This document shows, piece after piece, positions 54,992 to 64,000 of a stretch of DNA of 64,000 bases. The stretch covers positions 601,691-665,690 of the forward strand of contig JAHCID010000003.1 in NCBI GenBank assembly GCA_026129405.1, given 5' to 3'. Below the pieces are notes generated by a model, which saw only the letters and a program-made list of their open reading frames with translations, was not told where the DNA came from and did no database searches. Each line of letters begins with the position of its first letter. The stretch's first letter is position 1. The translations under genes and the position numbers were made by a program. Origin of the DNA: a bacterium. GTDB taxonomy: Bacteria > Desulfobacterota > Binatia > DP-6.

Positions 54992-55189
54992 ATGGCACGG
55001 GTCTGCGAAGTGTGCGGCAAGCACCGCTCGGTCGGCAACAACGTGAGCCACGCGAACAACAAGACCAAGCGGACGTGGCAGCCGAACCTCCAGCGCGTCC
55101 ACGCGCGCGTCGGCACCGCAGGCCGCTACCTGCTCGTCTGCACCCGCTGCATCCGCAGCGGCAAGGTCCAGAAGGCCGCCTCGGCCTGA
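54992..55189 (+). CDS. rpmB: 50S ribosomal protein L28
   Basis: This 65-residue large-subunit protein is of the zinc-binding type: Cys pairs CEVCG and [10 protein letters not shown] flank the conserved [19 protein letters not shown] core. ATG at 54992 starts MARVCEVCG as in the family; an upstream in-frame ATG adds an unrelated stretch. It stands alone; rpmG is not adjacent. Confidence 0.96.
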   Translation: MARVCEVCGKHRSVGNNVSHANNKTKRTWQPNLQRVHARVGTAGRYLLVCTRCIRSGKVQKAASA

Positions 55190-55225
55190 CGTCCGTCTCC
55201 CGGGGCACGGGATTCCGCGCAGGCC

Positions 55226-55240
55226 GCCCGCGTCGCGGGC
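55226..55240. terminator. Small GC hairpin in the rpmB/ridA convergent gap
   Basis: GCCCGC and GCGGGC with a 3-base loop, between two convergent genes. It has no U-tract; possible bidirectional terminator, low certainty. Confidence 0.3.
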
Positions 55241-55268
55241 CGAGCCGCCGGAACGCGCCCCGCCCGCG

Positions 55269-55661
55269 TCAGGCCGTCGGCCGGAGCGCGATCGCCTCGA
55301 TCTCGACGCGCGCCCCGAGCGGCAACCCCGCCACGACGACGGTCGAGCGCGCCGGGTACGGCGCCCGGAAGTGGCGGCCGTAGAGCTCGTTGACGAGCTT
55401 CCCGTCGGCGGCGTCGACCAGGAACACCGTCGTCTTCACCACGTCGTCCCGCCCGCAGCCCGCCGCCGCCAGCACGGCGTCGAGGTTCTGCAGCGCCTGC
55501 GCCGCCTGCGCCGCGGTGCCGCCCGCGACGAGCGTCGTCGTCGCCGGGTCGAGGCCGATCTGGCCGGCGCAGAAGACGAGGTCGCCGGCGACGACCGCGG
55601 GCGAGTACGGCCCCACCGCCTGCGGCGCGCCGGGGGCACTCTCGAGCGCGCGCCGGCTCAC
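55269..55661 (-). CDS. ridA: RidA-family enamine/imine deaminase
   Basis: This 130-residue YjgF/RidA protein hydrolyses reactive 2-aminoacrylate-type intermediates. It has VGPYSPAVVAGDLVFCAGQIGLDP at the N-terminal half, the catalytic Arg in PARSTVVVAGLPLGARVEIEAIA, and normal length. GTG overlaps the rel stop (GTGA). The spoT/rel-ridA order is widely conserved. Confidence 0.95.
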   Translation of the reverse strand: MSRRALESAPGAPQAVGPYSPAVVAGDLVFCAGQIGLDPATTTLVAGGTAAQAAQALQNLDAVLAAAGCGRDDVVKTTVFLVDAADGKLVNELYGRHFRAPYPARSTVVVAGLPLGARVEIEAIALRPTA

Positions 55662-57801
55662 GTGCGCACCCGGGTGACGCGCATCACGCCGCGGACGCGG
55701 CCGAGGTTGCGCATCACGGTGTTGAGGTCGTCGATGCTGCCGACCATGAGCTCGAAGACGTTCTGCGCCTTGTGGTCGCCGATCACGTGCACCTGCGCCT
55801 TGGCGATGTTGATGCCGGTCGAGCTGATGGCCTTCGACATGGCCGCCAGCAGTCCCTGTCGATCCACCCCGATCACCTCGACCCGCACCGGGCGCGGCGT
55901 GCCCTTGCCGTTCTCCCACTGGACGTCGATGCGCCGCTGCGGATCGGTCTCCAGCACCTTCGGACAGTCCTGCGCATGCACCGTGACGCCGCGCCCGCGC
56001 GTGATGAAGCCGGCGATGCGCTCGCCCGGCAACGGCTGGCAGCACTTCCCGAAGCGCACCAGCATGTCCTCGACGCCGGACACCCGCACGCCGCTCTTCG
56101 ACTGGCGGCTGACGAGCCGCATGAGCCGCTGGAGCGCACCCTCGGCGCGCTCGCGGCGCCGCTCCAGCTCCTGCTCCGGGAGTATCCGCGCCAGCACCTG
56201 CTGCGCCGTCAGCTTGCCGTAGCCGAGGTCGGCGAGGAGCGTGTCCTCGTCGGGCAGCTCGAGCTCCTTCAGCACGCGCGCCAGCGTGCCGTCCTTGCGC
56301 AGGGCGGCGAGCTCCAGGTGCGCGCGCCCGAGGTCGCGCTCGAGGATCTCGCGGCCGACGGCCACCGAGCGCGCGCTCTGCTGGCCCTTGATCCAGGCGC
56401 GGATGCGGGCCTTGGCGCGCTGGGTCTTGGCGATCTTGAGCCAGTCCTTCGACGGCGTCTGGTTCGCGGTGGTGATGATCTCGACGGTGTCGCCGCTCTG
56501 CAGCGAGTAGCGCAGCGGCACGATCTTGCCGTTGACGCGCGCGCCGGCGCAGTGACGGCCGATCTCCGAGTGGATGCGGTAGGCGAAGTCGATGATGGTG
56601 GCGCCGACCGGGAAGTTCAGCAGGTCGCCCTTCGGCGTGAAGACGAAGACCTCCTCGCTGAAGAGATCCTCCTTCACCGAGCGCAGGAACTCCTGCGGAT
56701 CGGAGACCTGCTGCTGGAACTCGAGCAGCTGGCGCAGCCAGGCGAAGCGCTGGTCGATGTCCGGCCCGGGATCGCCCGGCGCCTTGTAGCGCCAGTGCGC
56801 CGCGATGCCGTACTCGGCCACGCGATGCATCTCGCGCGTACGGATCTGGATCTCGATGCGCTCGCCGTACGGCCCGATCACCGTCGTGTGCAGCGACTGG
56901 TAGCCGTTCGGCTTCGGCAGGGCGACGTAGTCCTTGAAGCGCCCCGGCACCGGCTTCCAGCTGGCGTGCACGACGCCGAGCGCCTCGTAGCACTCGCCGA
57001 CCGAGTCGACGACGACGCGGAACGCGATGAGGTCGTAGATCTGATCGTAGAGCAGGTTCTGCGCCTGCATCTTCTGGTAGATCGAGTAGAAGTGCTTCGG
57101 GCGACCGCTGATCTCGGCCTCGATGCCGGCCTCGGCCAGCTTCTTGCCGATGATGCTGATCACCTCTTTCGTGTGCTTCTCGCGCTCGGCCTTCTTCTTC
57201 GCGACGTTGCGCTTCAGCTGGTAGTAGACCTCGGGGTGCAGGAAGCGCAGCGCGTTGTCCTCGAGCTCGCTCTTGATCCAGTAGATGCCGAGCCGGTGCG
57301 CGAGGGGCGCGTAGATCTCGAGCGTCTCCTGCGCGATGTCGACCTGACGCTCGGGCTTCAGATGCGCGAGCGTCCGCATGTTGTGCGTGCGGTCGGCGAG
57401 CTTCACCAGGATCACGCGGATGTCGCGCGCCATCGCGAGCAGCATCTTGCGGAAGTTCTCGGCCTGCTTCTCCTCGCGCGAGGTGAAGTTGATCTGGCCG
57501 ATCTTGGTGACCCCGTCGACGAGCACCGCGATCTCGTCGCCGAACAGCTCCTGGAGCTGCGGCAGGGTGGCGAGCGTGTCCTCGACCGTGTCGTGCAGCA
57601 GCCCGGTGGCGACGCTCGGCACGTCGAGCCGCAGGTCGGCGATGATGCCGGCGACCTGGAGGGGATGGGTGAGATAGGGCTCGCCCGAACGCCGGCGCTG
57701 CCCATGATGGACTTCGGCGGAGAAGTCGTAGGCTTTCTGGATGACGTCGACGTTCGCCGTGGGGCTGTAGCCGCGGACGCGATCGATCAGGTCGCCGATG
57801 G

Positions 57802-57805
<4 letters not shown>
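55658..57805 (-). CDS. rel: Bifunctional (p)ppGpp synthetase/hydrolase
   Basis: This 715-residue long RSH protein has a hydrolase domain (about 30-200) with the active-site HD in LLHDTVEDT, a synthetase domain (about 225-350) with RFKDYVALPKPNGYQSLHT, then TGS (about 380-440, FVFTPKGDLLNFPVGATIIDFAY) and a C-terminal zinc-finger/ACT region (CCQPLPGERIAGFITRG). RFKD is the RxKD loop of bifunctional Rel/SpoT enzymes rather than the ExDD of RelA. Both activities are expected. ATGA overlap with the kinase upstream. Confidence 0.97.
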
Positions 57806-59249
<1,444 letters not shown>

Positions 59250-59271
59250 CGCGTCTCCCGACGGCCCCGGC

Positions 59272-60258
59272 TCACCGTGACGCGATCGCCGCGCGCAGCT
59301 CGGCTGCGCTCACGGTGGCCGTACCGAATTTGCCGACCACCACGCCGGCCGCGTGATTGGCCAGCACGGTCGCCTCCTCCAGCGTGCCCCCTGCCCCCAA
59401 CGCCAGCGCGCAGGTCGCGATCACCGTGTCGCCCGCGCCGGTGACGTCGAAGACCTCGCGCGCGACCGTCGGCACCGTGTGCGTGCGCCGCCGCGGGCGG
59501 AAGAGCGCCATGCCCTCGTCGCCGCGCGAGATCAGCACCGACTCGGCCTCCCAGCGCTCGAGCAGCCGCGTCCCGGCCGCCGCGAGCGTGACGTCGTCGA
59601 CGATGTCGATCCCCGCCGCCGCCCCCGCCTCCTCGCGGTTCGGCTTGATGAGCGACATGCGGCGGTAGTGCGGGAAGTTCACCCGCTTCGGATCGACGAG
59701 CCAGGTGAACGGCGCGCGGGCATGGGCCGTCGCCAGCGCGCCCAGCAGCTCGGGCCCGACGACGCCCTTGCCGTAGTCGGACACGACCAGCACGTCCCAG
59801 CGCCGCCGCTGCGCCAGCACCCAGTCGCGCAGCCGCCGCCCGGCCGCGGCGTCGGGCGCCGCCGCTTCGCGATCGAGCCGCACCACCTGCTGCTGGTGCG
59901 CGACGATGCGCGTCTTCTGCGTCGTCGCGCCGTGGCGCGAGGCGACGATCCCGGTGGTCGCGGCGCCCAGCCCGGCAAGCACGTCGCCCAGCCGGCGGCC
60001 GGCGGGGTCGTCGCCGACGATGCCGGCGACGGCGGCGCGCCCGCCCAGCTCGACGAGGTTGCGCACGACGTTGCCCGCTCCGCCCGGCTGCTCGTCCTCG
60101 CTCTGCACGTGCACGACCGGCACCGGCGCCTCCGGCGAGATGCGCTGCACCCGCCCGCGCACGAACTGGTCGAGCATGAGATCGCCGACCACGAGCACGC
60201 GCACGCCGGCCATGCGCTGCACCAGCGTTCGCAGTCGCGCCCGCGTCACCCCCCGCAT
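59272..60258 (-). CDS. hldA: D-glycero-beta-D-manno-heptose-7-phosphate kinase
   Basis: This 328-residue PfkB-family kinase equals the N-terminal half of HldE and phosphorylates heptose 7-phosphate at C1 for ADP-heptose. It has VLVVGDLMLDQFVRG, QPGGAGNVVRNLVELGG, VVSDYGKGVV, PNREEA, and the anion-hole DVTGAGDTVIA. GGGAGGG four bases before ATG 60258 supports the start; it overlaps the upstream glycosyltransferase by 13 bases. With rfaE2 it supplies LPS-core heptose. Confidence 0.94.
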   Translation of the reverse strand: MRGVTRARLRTLVQRMAGVRVLVVGDLMLDQFVRGRVQRISPEAPVPVVHVQSEDEQPGGAGNVVRNLVELGGRAAVAGIVGDDPAGRRLGDVLAGLGAATTGIVASRHGATTQKTRIVAHQQQVVRLDREAAAPDAAAGRRLRDWVLAQRRRWDVLVVSDYGKGVVGPELLGALATAHARAPFTWLVDPKRVNFPHYRRMSLIKPNREEAGAAAGIDIVDDVTLAAAGTRLLERWEAESVLISRGDEGMALFRPRRRTHTVPTVAREVFDVTGAGDTVIATCALALGAGGTLEEATVLANHAAGVVVGKFGTATVSAAELRAAIASR

Positions 60259-61309
60259 GGCGCCCTCCCGTAGCAGGCGAGCGTGCCCTCCGCCATGGTT
60301 TCGGCCCCGTAGTGCGCACGCACGCGCGCGCGGCCGGCGGCGCCGAAGCGGCTGCGCAGCTCGGCGTCGCGCGCGAGCCGGCCGAGCGCTGCGGCCAGCG
60401 CCGCGACGTCCTCGGGCGGCACCACGAGCCCGGTCTCGCCGTCGACGACGACCTCGGCGAGCCCGCCGGTGCGGCTCGCGATCACCGGCCGCCCCACCGC
60501 CATCGCCTCCAGCGCCGCCACGCCGAGGCCCTCGTGACGCGACGGCAGCACGGCGACGTCCGCCGCCGCGAGGCACGCGGCCACGTCGTCGCGGAAGCCC
60601 GCGAAGACGACGCGATCACCGAGCGGCGTCGCCGCTGCCCGCAGCGCGGCCTCGGCGCTGCCCGTCCCGCAGAACGCGTAGCGCAGCCGCGGGTCGGCGC
60701 GCGCCGCCGCCGCGAGCAGGACGTCGTGCCCCTTGCTCGAGCGCGCCACCAGCACGACGAGGACGGCGTCGTTTTTGACCCCCAGGCGGCCCGCACGGCC
60801 GCGCGCGTCGGCGGCCAGGCGTCGACGTCGACGCCGCTCGGCGCGATGCGGATGCGCTCCGCCGGCACGCCGGCGCGGACGAGCGCGTCGCGCACGCCGG
60901 CCGAGATGGCGATCACCGCGTCGACCGCCCCGGTGTAGAGCCATCGCGCCCAGGCGCCGCCCCGCGGCACGTAGTCCATGCGCCGCGTGACCACGAGCCG
61001 GCGGCCGGCGCGCGGTACGAGCGGCGCCAGCGCGTGCGCCCGCGCGGTATGGAAGTGGACGACGTCGGCGTCGCGCGCGAGCCGGCGCAGGCGCAGGCCG
61101 GCGACCACGTCGGCGTCGTTGCGGATGCGCAGCGGCACGACGGGGAGCCCCGCCGCGGCGGCCGCGCGTGCCAGCGGTCCGTCCGGATGCACCGCCAGCG
61201 TCTGCGCGACGCCGCGCGCGGCCAGCGCCCGGCAGAGCAGCAGCACCTGCACCTCGCCCCCGCCCCACGCCCGCTCCGGATCGACGTGGAGCACCCGCAC
61301 GGCGGTCAC
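60246..61309 (-). pseudogene. Glycosyltransferase family 4, one frameshift
   Basis: The N-terminal half (HVDPERAWGGGEVQVLLLC, HFHTARAHALAPLVP, IAPSGVDVDAWPP) and the C-terminal half (VARSSKGHDVLLAAAA, PSRHEGLGVAALEAMAVGRPVIA, GETGLVVPPEDV) lie in different frames. The junction is near 60775, in a run of five G followed by TC and five A on the minus strand. One missing base explains it; repaired, the product is about 354 residues, normal for GT4. GTG 61309 overlaps the ligase stop (GTGA). Probably an O-antigen or core transferase. An indel error in the run is the simplest explanation. Confidence 0.8.
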
Positions 61310-62505
61310 GCGTCCCGGCAGCGCAGCAGCACGGCGGTGGTCGCCCACATCGCGATCGCCACCTCGTTGTCGCCGAAGTTGTACTGCGTGAGCCCGCCGA
61401 GGAGGAAGGCGACGATGCCGAGCCACGCACCCGCGGCCGTGGGGCCGATCGGTCCGCCGCGGGTGGCGCGCACGGCCTCCCAGCCGAGCCGCAGGATCGC
61501 CGCGTAGAGCAGCGCGAACGCCGTCAGACCGAGCAGGCCCGCTTCCGCTGCCATGTGGAGGAAGTTGTTGTGCGCGTGCGATTTCCGATCGGCCGCGGGG
61601 TACGGCTCGTAGTAGGGCTTGGCGTGCGGACGGTAGCGCCCGAAGCCGAAGCCGAGCCACGGGTGGTCGTGCACGATGTCGAGGTTGGCGCGGTAGATCG
61701 CCACCCGGCCGGCGTTGGGCCCCTCGAGCGTGAACATGGGCTCGATCTGCGCCCGCAGGTGCGGCGACGCACCGACGGTCAGCGCCGCCACGACGAGCGC
61801 CGCCGGCACGAGCCGTACCGCCCACCGCCGGCCGCCGACCAGCGCCAGCACGACGACGCCGCCCAGCAGCGCGATCCACGCTCCGCGCGCCGTCGACAGC
61901 ACGATCGACGCGAGCATCAGCACCGACGCGCCGCCGGCGCGCACGCTGCCGGCGAGCGCGCGCGTGGTCGCCGCCGCGAGCGGGAACACCATGAGATGCG
62001 CGAAGGTGAGGTAGCTCGAGAAGAACCCGATGACGGCGTAACCGCCCGCACCCTCGACGCGCGCCCGCACCTCGAGCTCGCGCCCCATGAGCGTGCGGTA
62101 CCAATCCGCGCCGGTCCAGTGCTGCACCACGCCGTACACCGCGGCGACCGTCCCGCCGGCGACGAGCCACCCCGTGAAGCGCACCGCGCGCGCGGGATCG
62201 AGCCACCAGTAGATGCCGAAGAAGCCGATCAGCACCCACATGCGCGACCACCCGCCCGCCTCGTGCGGGCGCAGGCTCGCGAGCGTGCTCAGCACGAGCA
62301 CCCCGAGGAAGAGCGCCAGCCAGCCGTCGAGCGGCGTGCGCCGCACGACGCGCGCACCGACCAGCGGCGCCAGGACGGCGAGGCCGAACAGCGTGCCGAT
62401 GCCGATCTGCATGCCGCTGATCGACAGCGGGATCGTGACCGCGGTGAACGCCAGCACGACGTCGGCGAGCCGCCGTAGCCACGGAGGGACGGAGCGCGGC
62501 GCCAC
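61306..62505 (-). CDS. O-antigen ligase/polymerase-like membrane protein (Wzy_C family)
   Basis: This 399-residue protein has about eleven hydrophobic segments, with the Wzy_C/WaaL periplasmic loop at about 260-320 carrying [18 protein letters not shown] and [15 protein letters not shown], the signature of the O-antigen ligase superfamily. It either polymerises or ligates a lipid-linked glycan to lipid A-core or another acceptor. GTG start, three bases after the sugar transferase gene. Ligase and polymerase cannot be told apart by sequence alone. Confidence 0.87.
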   Translation of the reverse strand: MAPRSVPPWLRRLADVVLAFTAVTIPLSISGMQIGIGTLFGLAVLAPLVGARVVRRTPLDGWLALFLGVLVLSTLASLRPHEAGGWSRMWVLIGFFGIYWWLDPARAVRFTGWLVAGGTVAAVYGVVQHWTGADWYRTLMGRELEVRARVEGAGGYAVIGFFSSYLTFAHLMVFPLAAATTRALAGSVRAGGASVLMLASIVLSTARGAWIALLGGVVVLALVGGRRWAVRLVPAALVVAALTVGASPHLRAQIEPMFTLEGPNAGRVAIYRANLDIVHDHPWLGFGFGRYRPHAKPYYEPYPAADRKSHAHNNFLHMAAEAGLLGLTAFALLYAAILRLGWEAVRATRGGPIGPTAAGAWLGIVAFLLGGLTQYNFGDNEVAIAMWATTAVLLRCRDA

Positions 62506-62508
62506 GCG

Positions 62509-63906
62509 TCAGACGCCCCGCCGCGTGAGCATGACTTTCATGGTCTCGGACAGGATGCGCACGTCGAGCCAGAGCGAGCGGTTGTGGATGTACGCGAGGT
62601 CGTACTTCAGCTTCGTCGCCGCCGAGGTGCGGTACTCGCCGTTCACCTGCGCATACCCCGTGAGGCCGGGCCGCACGCGGAAGCGCTCCACGTATCCGGT
62701 GATGTCGCGTTCGAACTCGGCCACGAACTCGGGCCGCTCGGGCCGCGGACCGACGAAGCTCATGTCGCCGCGGAGCACGTTCCACAGCTGCGGCAGCTCG
62801 TCCAGCCGCGTCGCGCGCAACACGCGCCCGAGCGGCGTCACGCGCGGGTCGTTCTCGGCCGCGAGCACCGGGCCGGTCGCGCGCTCCGCCTCCCGCTGCA
62901 TGGTGCGGAACTTGTAGATCGTGAACACGCGGCCGTCCTTGCCGACGCGCGCCTGGCGGAAGATCACGCCGCCCGGCGACGTGGCCGCGATGGCGAGCGC
63001 CACGAGCGCCGCCACCGGCGCCGTCAGGACGACGAGGACGCCGGCCGCCGCGACGTCGAAGAGCCGCTTCAACGCGCCGCCGGCGCCGTCCTCGGGGTCG
63101 CCGATCACCTCGATGAGCGGGATGTCGTGGAGGCGCAGCGTCTCGCGCCGGCCGATCAGGATCTCGAACGGCGACGGCACCACCGAGATGCGCGCGCGCA
63201 TCCCCGCGTGCCGCCCGAGCGCGTCGAGCAGCTGGTCCTGCCAGCCGCCGTCCGAGGCGATGATGACCTCGTCGACGGCGTGGCGCTCGCAGAGCCCCGG
63301 CAGATCGTCGCGGTTGCCGAGGACGGGAACGCCCTCCAGCGCCGTCGCGCGCGTGCCGTTGCCGCCGCTCACGACCGTCCCCACGACGTCGAGCCCGAGC
63401 CACCGCTGCCCGCGCAGGGTCTCGATCACCTCCGCCGCCGCCGCGTTCGTGCCGACCACCAGCACCCGCTTGCGCGGATACCGCCCCATGAGGGGACGGC
63501 ATCCGAGCCGCCACGCCGCCAGCAGGCCCGCGTTGACGAGCGCCAGCACGACGAAGATCGAGCGCGGGAAGACGAGGTCCTGGCGAAAGAAGTAGACGGC
63601 GATGAGGAACAGCGCCTGCACCGCCGCCGCCGTCGCCAGGGCGCCGAGATACTGGCGCGGGTACAGCACCGCGCGCGTCTCGTAGAGGCCGAGGAAGTAG
63701 AGGCTGGCCGCCTGCGCGACCAGCATCTCGCCCCAGTGGTGGTGCACCTCGGCGAAGCGCAGCGCCGGCAGATAGCCCTGCGTCAGGGGCAGCGGGACGA
63801 CCACGCGCAGCAGGAATGCGAGCAGGTAGGCGAGCAGGCACGCCAGCATGTCGCCGGCTCCCAGCAGCGCCCAGCGCAGCCGCCACCCCGTGTCACGCCG
63901 GTGCAC
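62509..63906 (-). CDS. Polyprenyl-phosphate sugar-1-phosphate transferase (initiating)
   Basis: This 465-residue membrane protein starts glycan assembly by loading a sugar-1-phosphate on undecaprenyl phosphate. It has about four N-terminal membrane segments, a Rossmann-like CoA/NAD-binding-type domain ([18 protein letters not shown]), one more membrane segment near 280, and the catalytic bacterial-transferase domain with [41 protein letters not shown] and [15 protein letters not shown]. It is WcaJ/WbaP-like. GTG 63906 is chosen; TTG 63942 is an alternative. Confidence 0.92.
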   Translation of the reverse strand: MHRRDTGWRLRWALLGAGDMLACLLAYLLAFLLRVVVPLPLTQGYLPALRFAEVHHHWGEMLVAQAASLYFLGLYETRAVLYPRQYLGALATAAAVQALFLIAVYFFRQDLVFPRSIFVVLALVNAGLLAAWRLGCRPLMGRYPRKRVLVVGTNAAAAEVIETLRGQRWLGLDVVGTVVSGGNGTRATALEGVPVLGNRDDLPGLCERHAVDEVIIASDGGWQDQLLDALGRHAGMRARISVVPSPFEILIGRRETLRLHDIPLIEVIGDPEDGAGGALKRLFDVAAAGVLVVLTAPVAALVALAIAATSPGGVIFRQARVGKDGRVFTIYKFRTMQREAERATGPVLAAENDPRVTPLGRVLRATRLDELPQLWNVLRGDMSFVGPRPERPEFVAEFERDITGYVERFRVRPGLTGYAQVNGEYRTSAATKLKYDLAYIHNRSLWLDVRILSETMKVMLTRRGV

Positions 63907-64000
63907 GGTGCGTCGAATTATCAGATGACGCCGGGCCCGCAACGCCGCGCGCGGCGTCCCACGCCGCCTCGACGCCGGCGGCCGACGCCTCCCAGGTGTA
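63893..64000 (-). CDS. C-terminal end of a probable GT4 glycosyltransferase (5' outside window)
   Basis: About 35 codons are visible from the window edge, reading YTWEASAAGVEAAWDA, which is the pattern at the end of many GT4 enzymes (Trp followed by a helix). The stop overlaps the sugar-transferase start region by 14 bases. The rest lies beyond the window. Confidence 0.5.
   Translation of the reverse strand, partial: YTWEASAAGVEAAWDAARGVAGPASSDNSTHRAPA

Noticed and set aside
49854..55046. Very long plus-strand open frame (over 1700 codons)
   Set aside because: It is antisense to pheA, miaA, mutL and pgi, all with clear family motifs, and its own translation is Arg/Ala-rich with no motif. 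Long shadow frames are expected at this GC.
60770..60782. Programmed -1 frameshift at the G5-TC-A5 run
   Set aside because: Slippage on GGG could restore the frame, but there is no canonical X-XXY-YYZ heptamer in the zero frame and no evident downstream structure. An indel error is simpler, and two other loci in the window show similar indels.
60482..63886. Minus-strand frame fusing the sugar transferase, ligase and glycosyltransferase regions
   Set aside because: Only the part from about 61309 downward is real coding (the N-terminal half of the frameshifted GT4). The rest is a shadow of two genes with good motifs in another frame.

Overview
The window is about 72% GC and almost fully coding. 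It comes from a Gram-negative (diderm) bacterium: it carries lpxD, lptE, both halves of the ADP-heptose pathway, an O-antigen ligase-like protein and a polyprenyl-phosphate sugar transferase. CtaB and a Sco-type copper chaperone point to a haem-copper oxidase and aerobic respiration. The gene mix, the very high GC and the secreted IPT/TIG-type proteins suggest an uncultured deltaproteobacteria-related lineage (for example Binatota or Desulfobacterota-like), but this placement is inference. No tRNA, rRNA, CRISPR array, prophage or insertion sequence was seen. Layout, left to right. (1) 1-2600: end of a cold-shock-domain gene, glutaredoxin plus a GT-A-like transferase, MazG and ribosomal protein S20. 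(2) 2574-14518, minus strand: one tightly packed run of thirteen genes, yceD-rpmF-fabD-fabG-acpP-glyA-nrdR-ribD-ribBA-ribH-nusB-leuS-lptE-holA, with frequent 4-base stop/start overlaps. It couples fatty acid, one-carbon, riboflavin, translation and envelope functions. plsX, fabH, fabF and ribE are absent from their usual places. (3) 14588-18246: lpxD, then on the plus strand hisG, ctaB and sco. (4) 18257-22861, minus: an ABC-2 exporter, two GT4 glycosyltransferases and a small helical protein. (5) 23040-28604: a plus-strand YetA/rhamnogalacturonan-lyase-like gene with several frameshifts, then a minus-strand PdxA2/cyclase/four-carbon-acid-sugar-kinase group (kinase frameshifted) and a SlyD-like isomerase. 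(6) 28609-33615: glycosyltransferase, phosphodiesterase and membrane sulfatase-like genes. (7) 33680-37569: three tandem paralogous secreted Cys-rich proteins of unknown function, the most interesting part of the window. (8) 37695-42583: UDP-GlcNAc dehydrogenase, CobW-type GTPase, a membrane glycosyltransferase and an isoprenylcysteine-methyltransferase-like protein. (9) 42860-54347, minus: the supraoperon mutL-miaA-pheA-hisC-tyrA-aroA-cmk-rpsA-ihfB, preceded by pgi. (10) 54448-60258: rfaE2, rpmB, then ridA-rel-CMK-yicC-hldA, in which an archaeal-type cytidylate kinase sits where gmk and rpoZ usually lie. (11) 60246-64000: a surface polysaccharide locus (frameshifted glycosyltransferase, O-antigen ligase-like protein, initiating sugar transferase, partial glycosyltransferase). 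Two genome-wide habits show up. Several genes appear to need CTG start codons. A recurrent promoter, TTGnCn-17-TAnnnn, lies only 6-10 bases before start codons, which suggests leaderless mRNAs.
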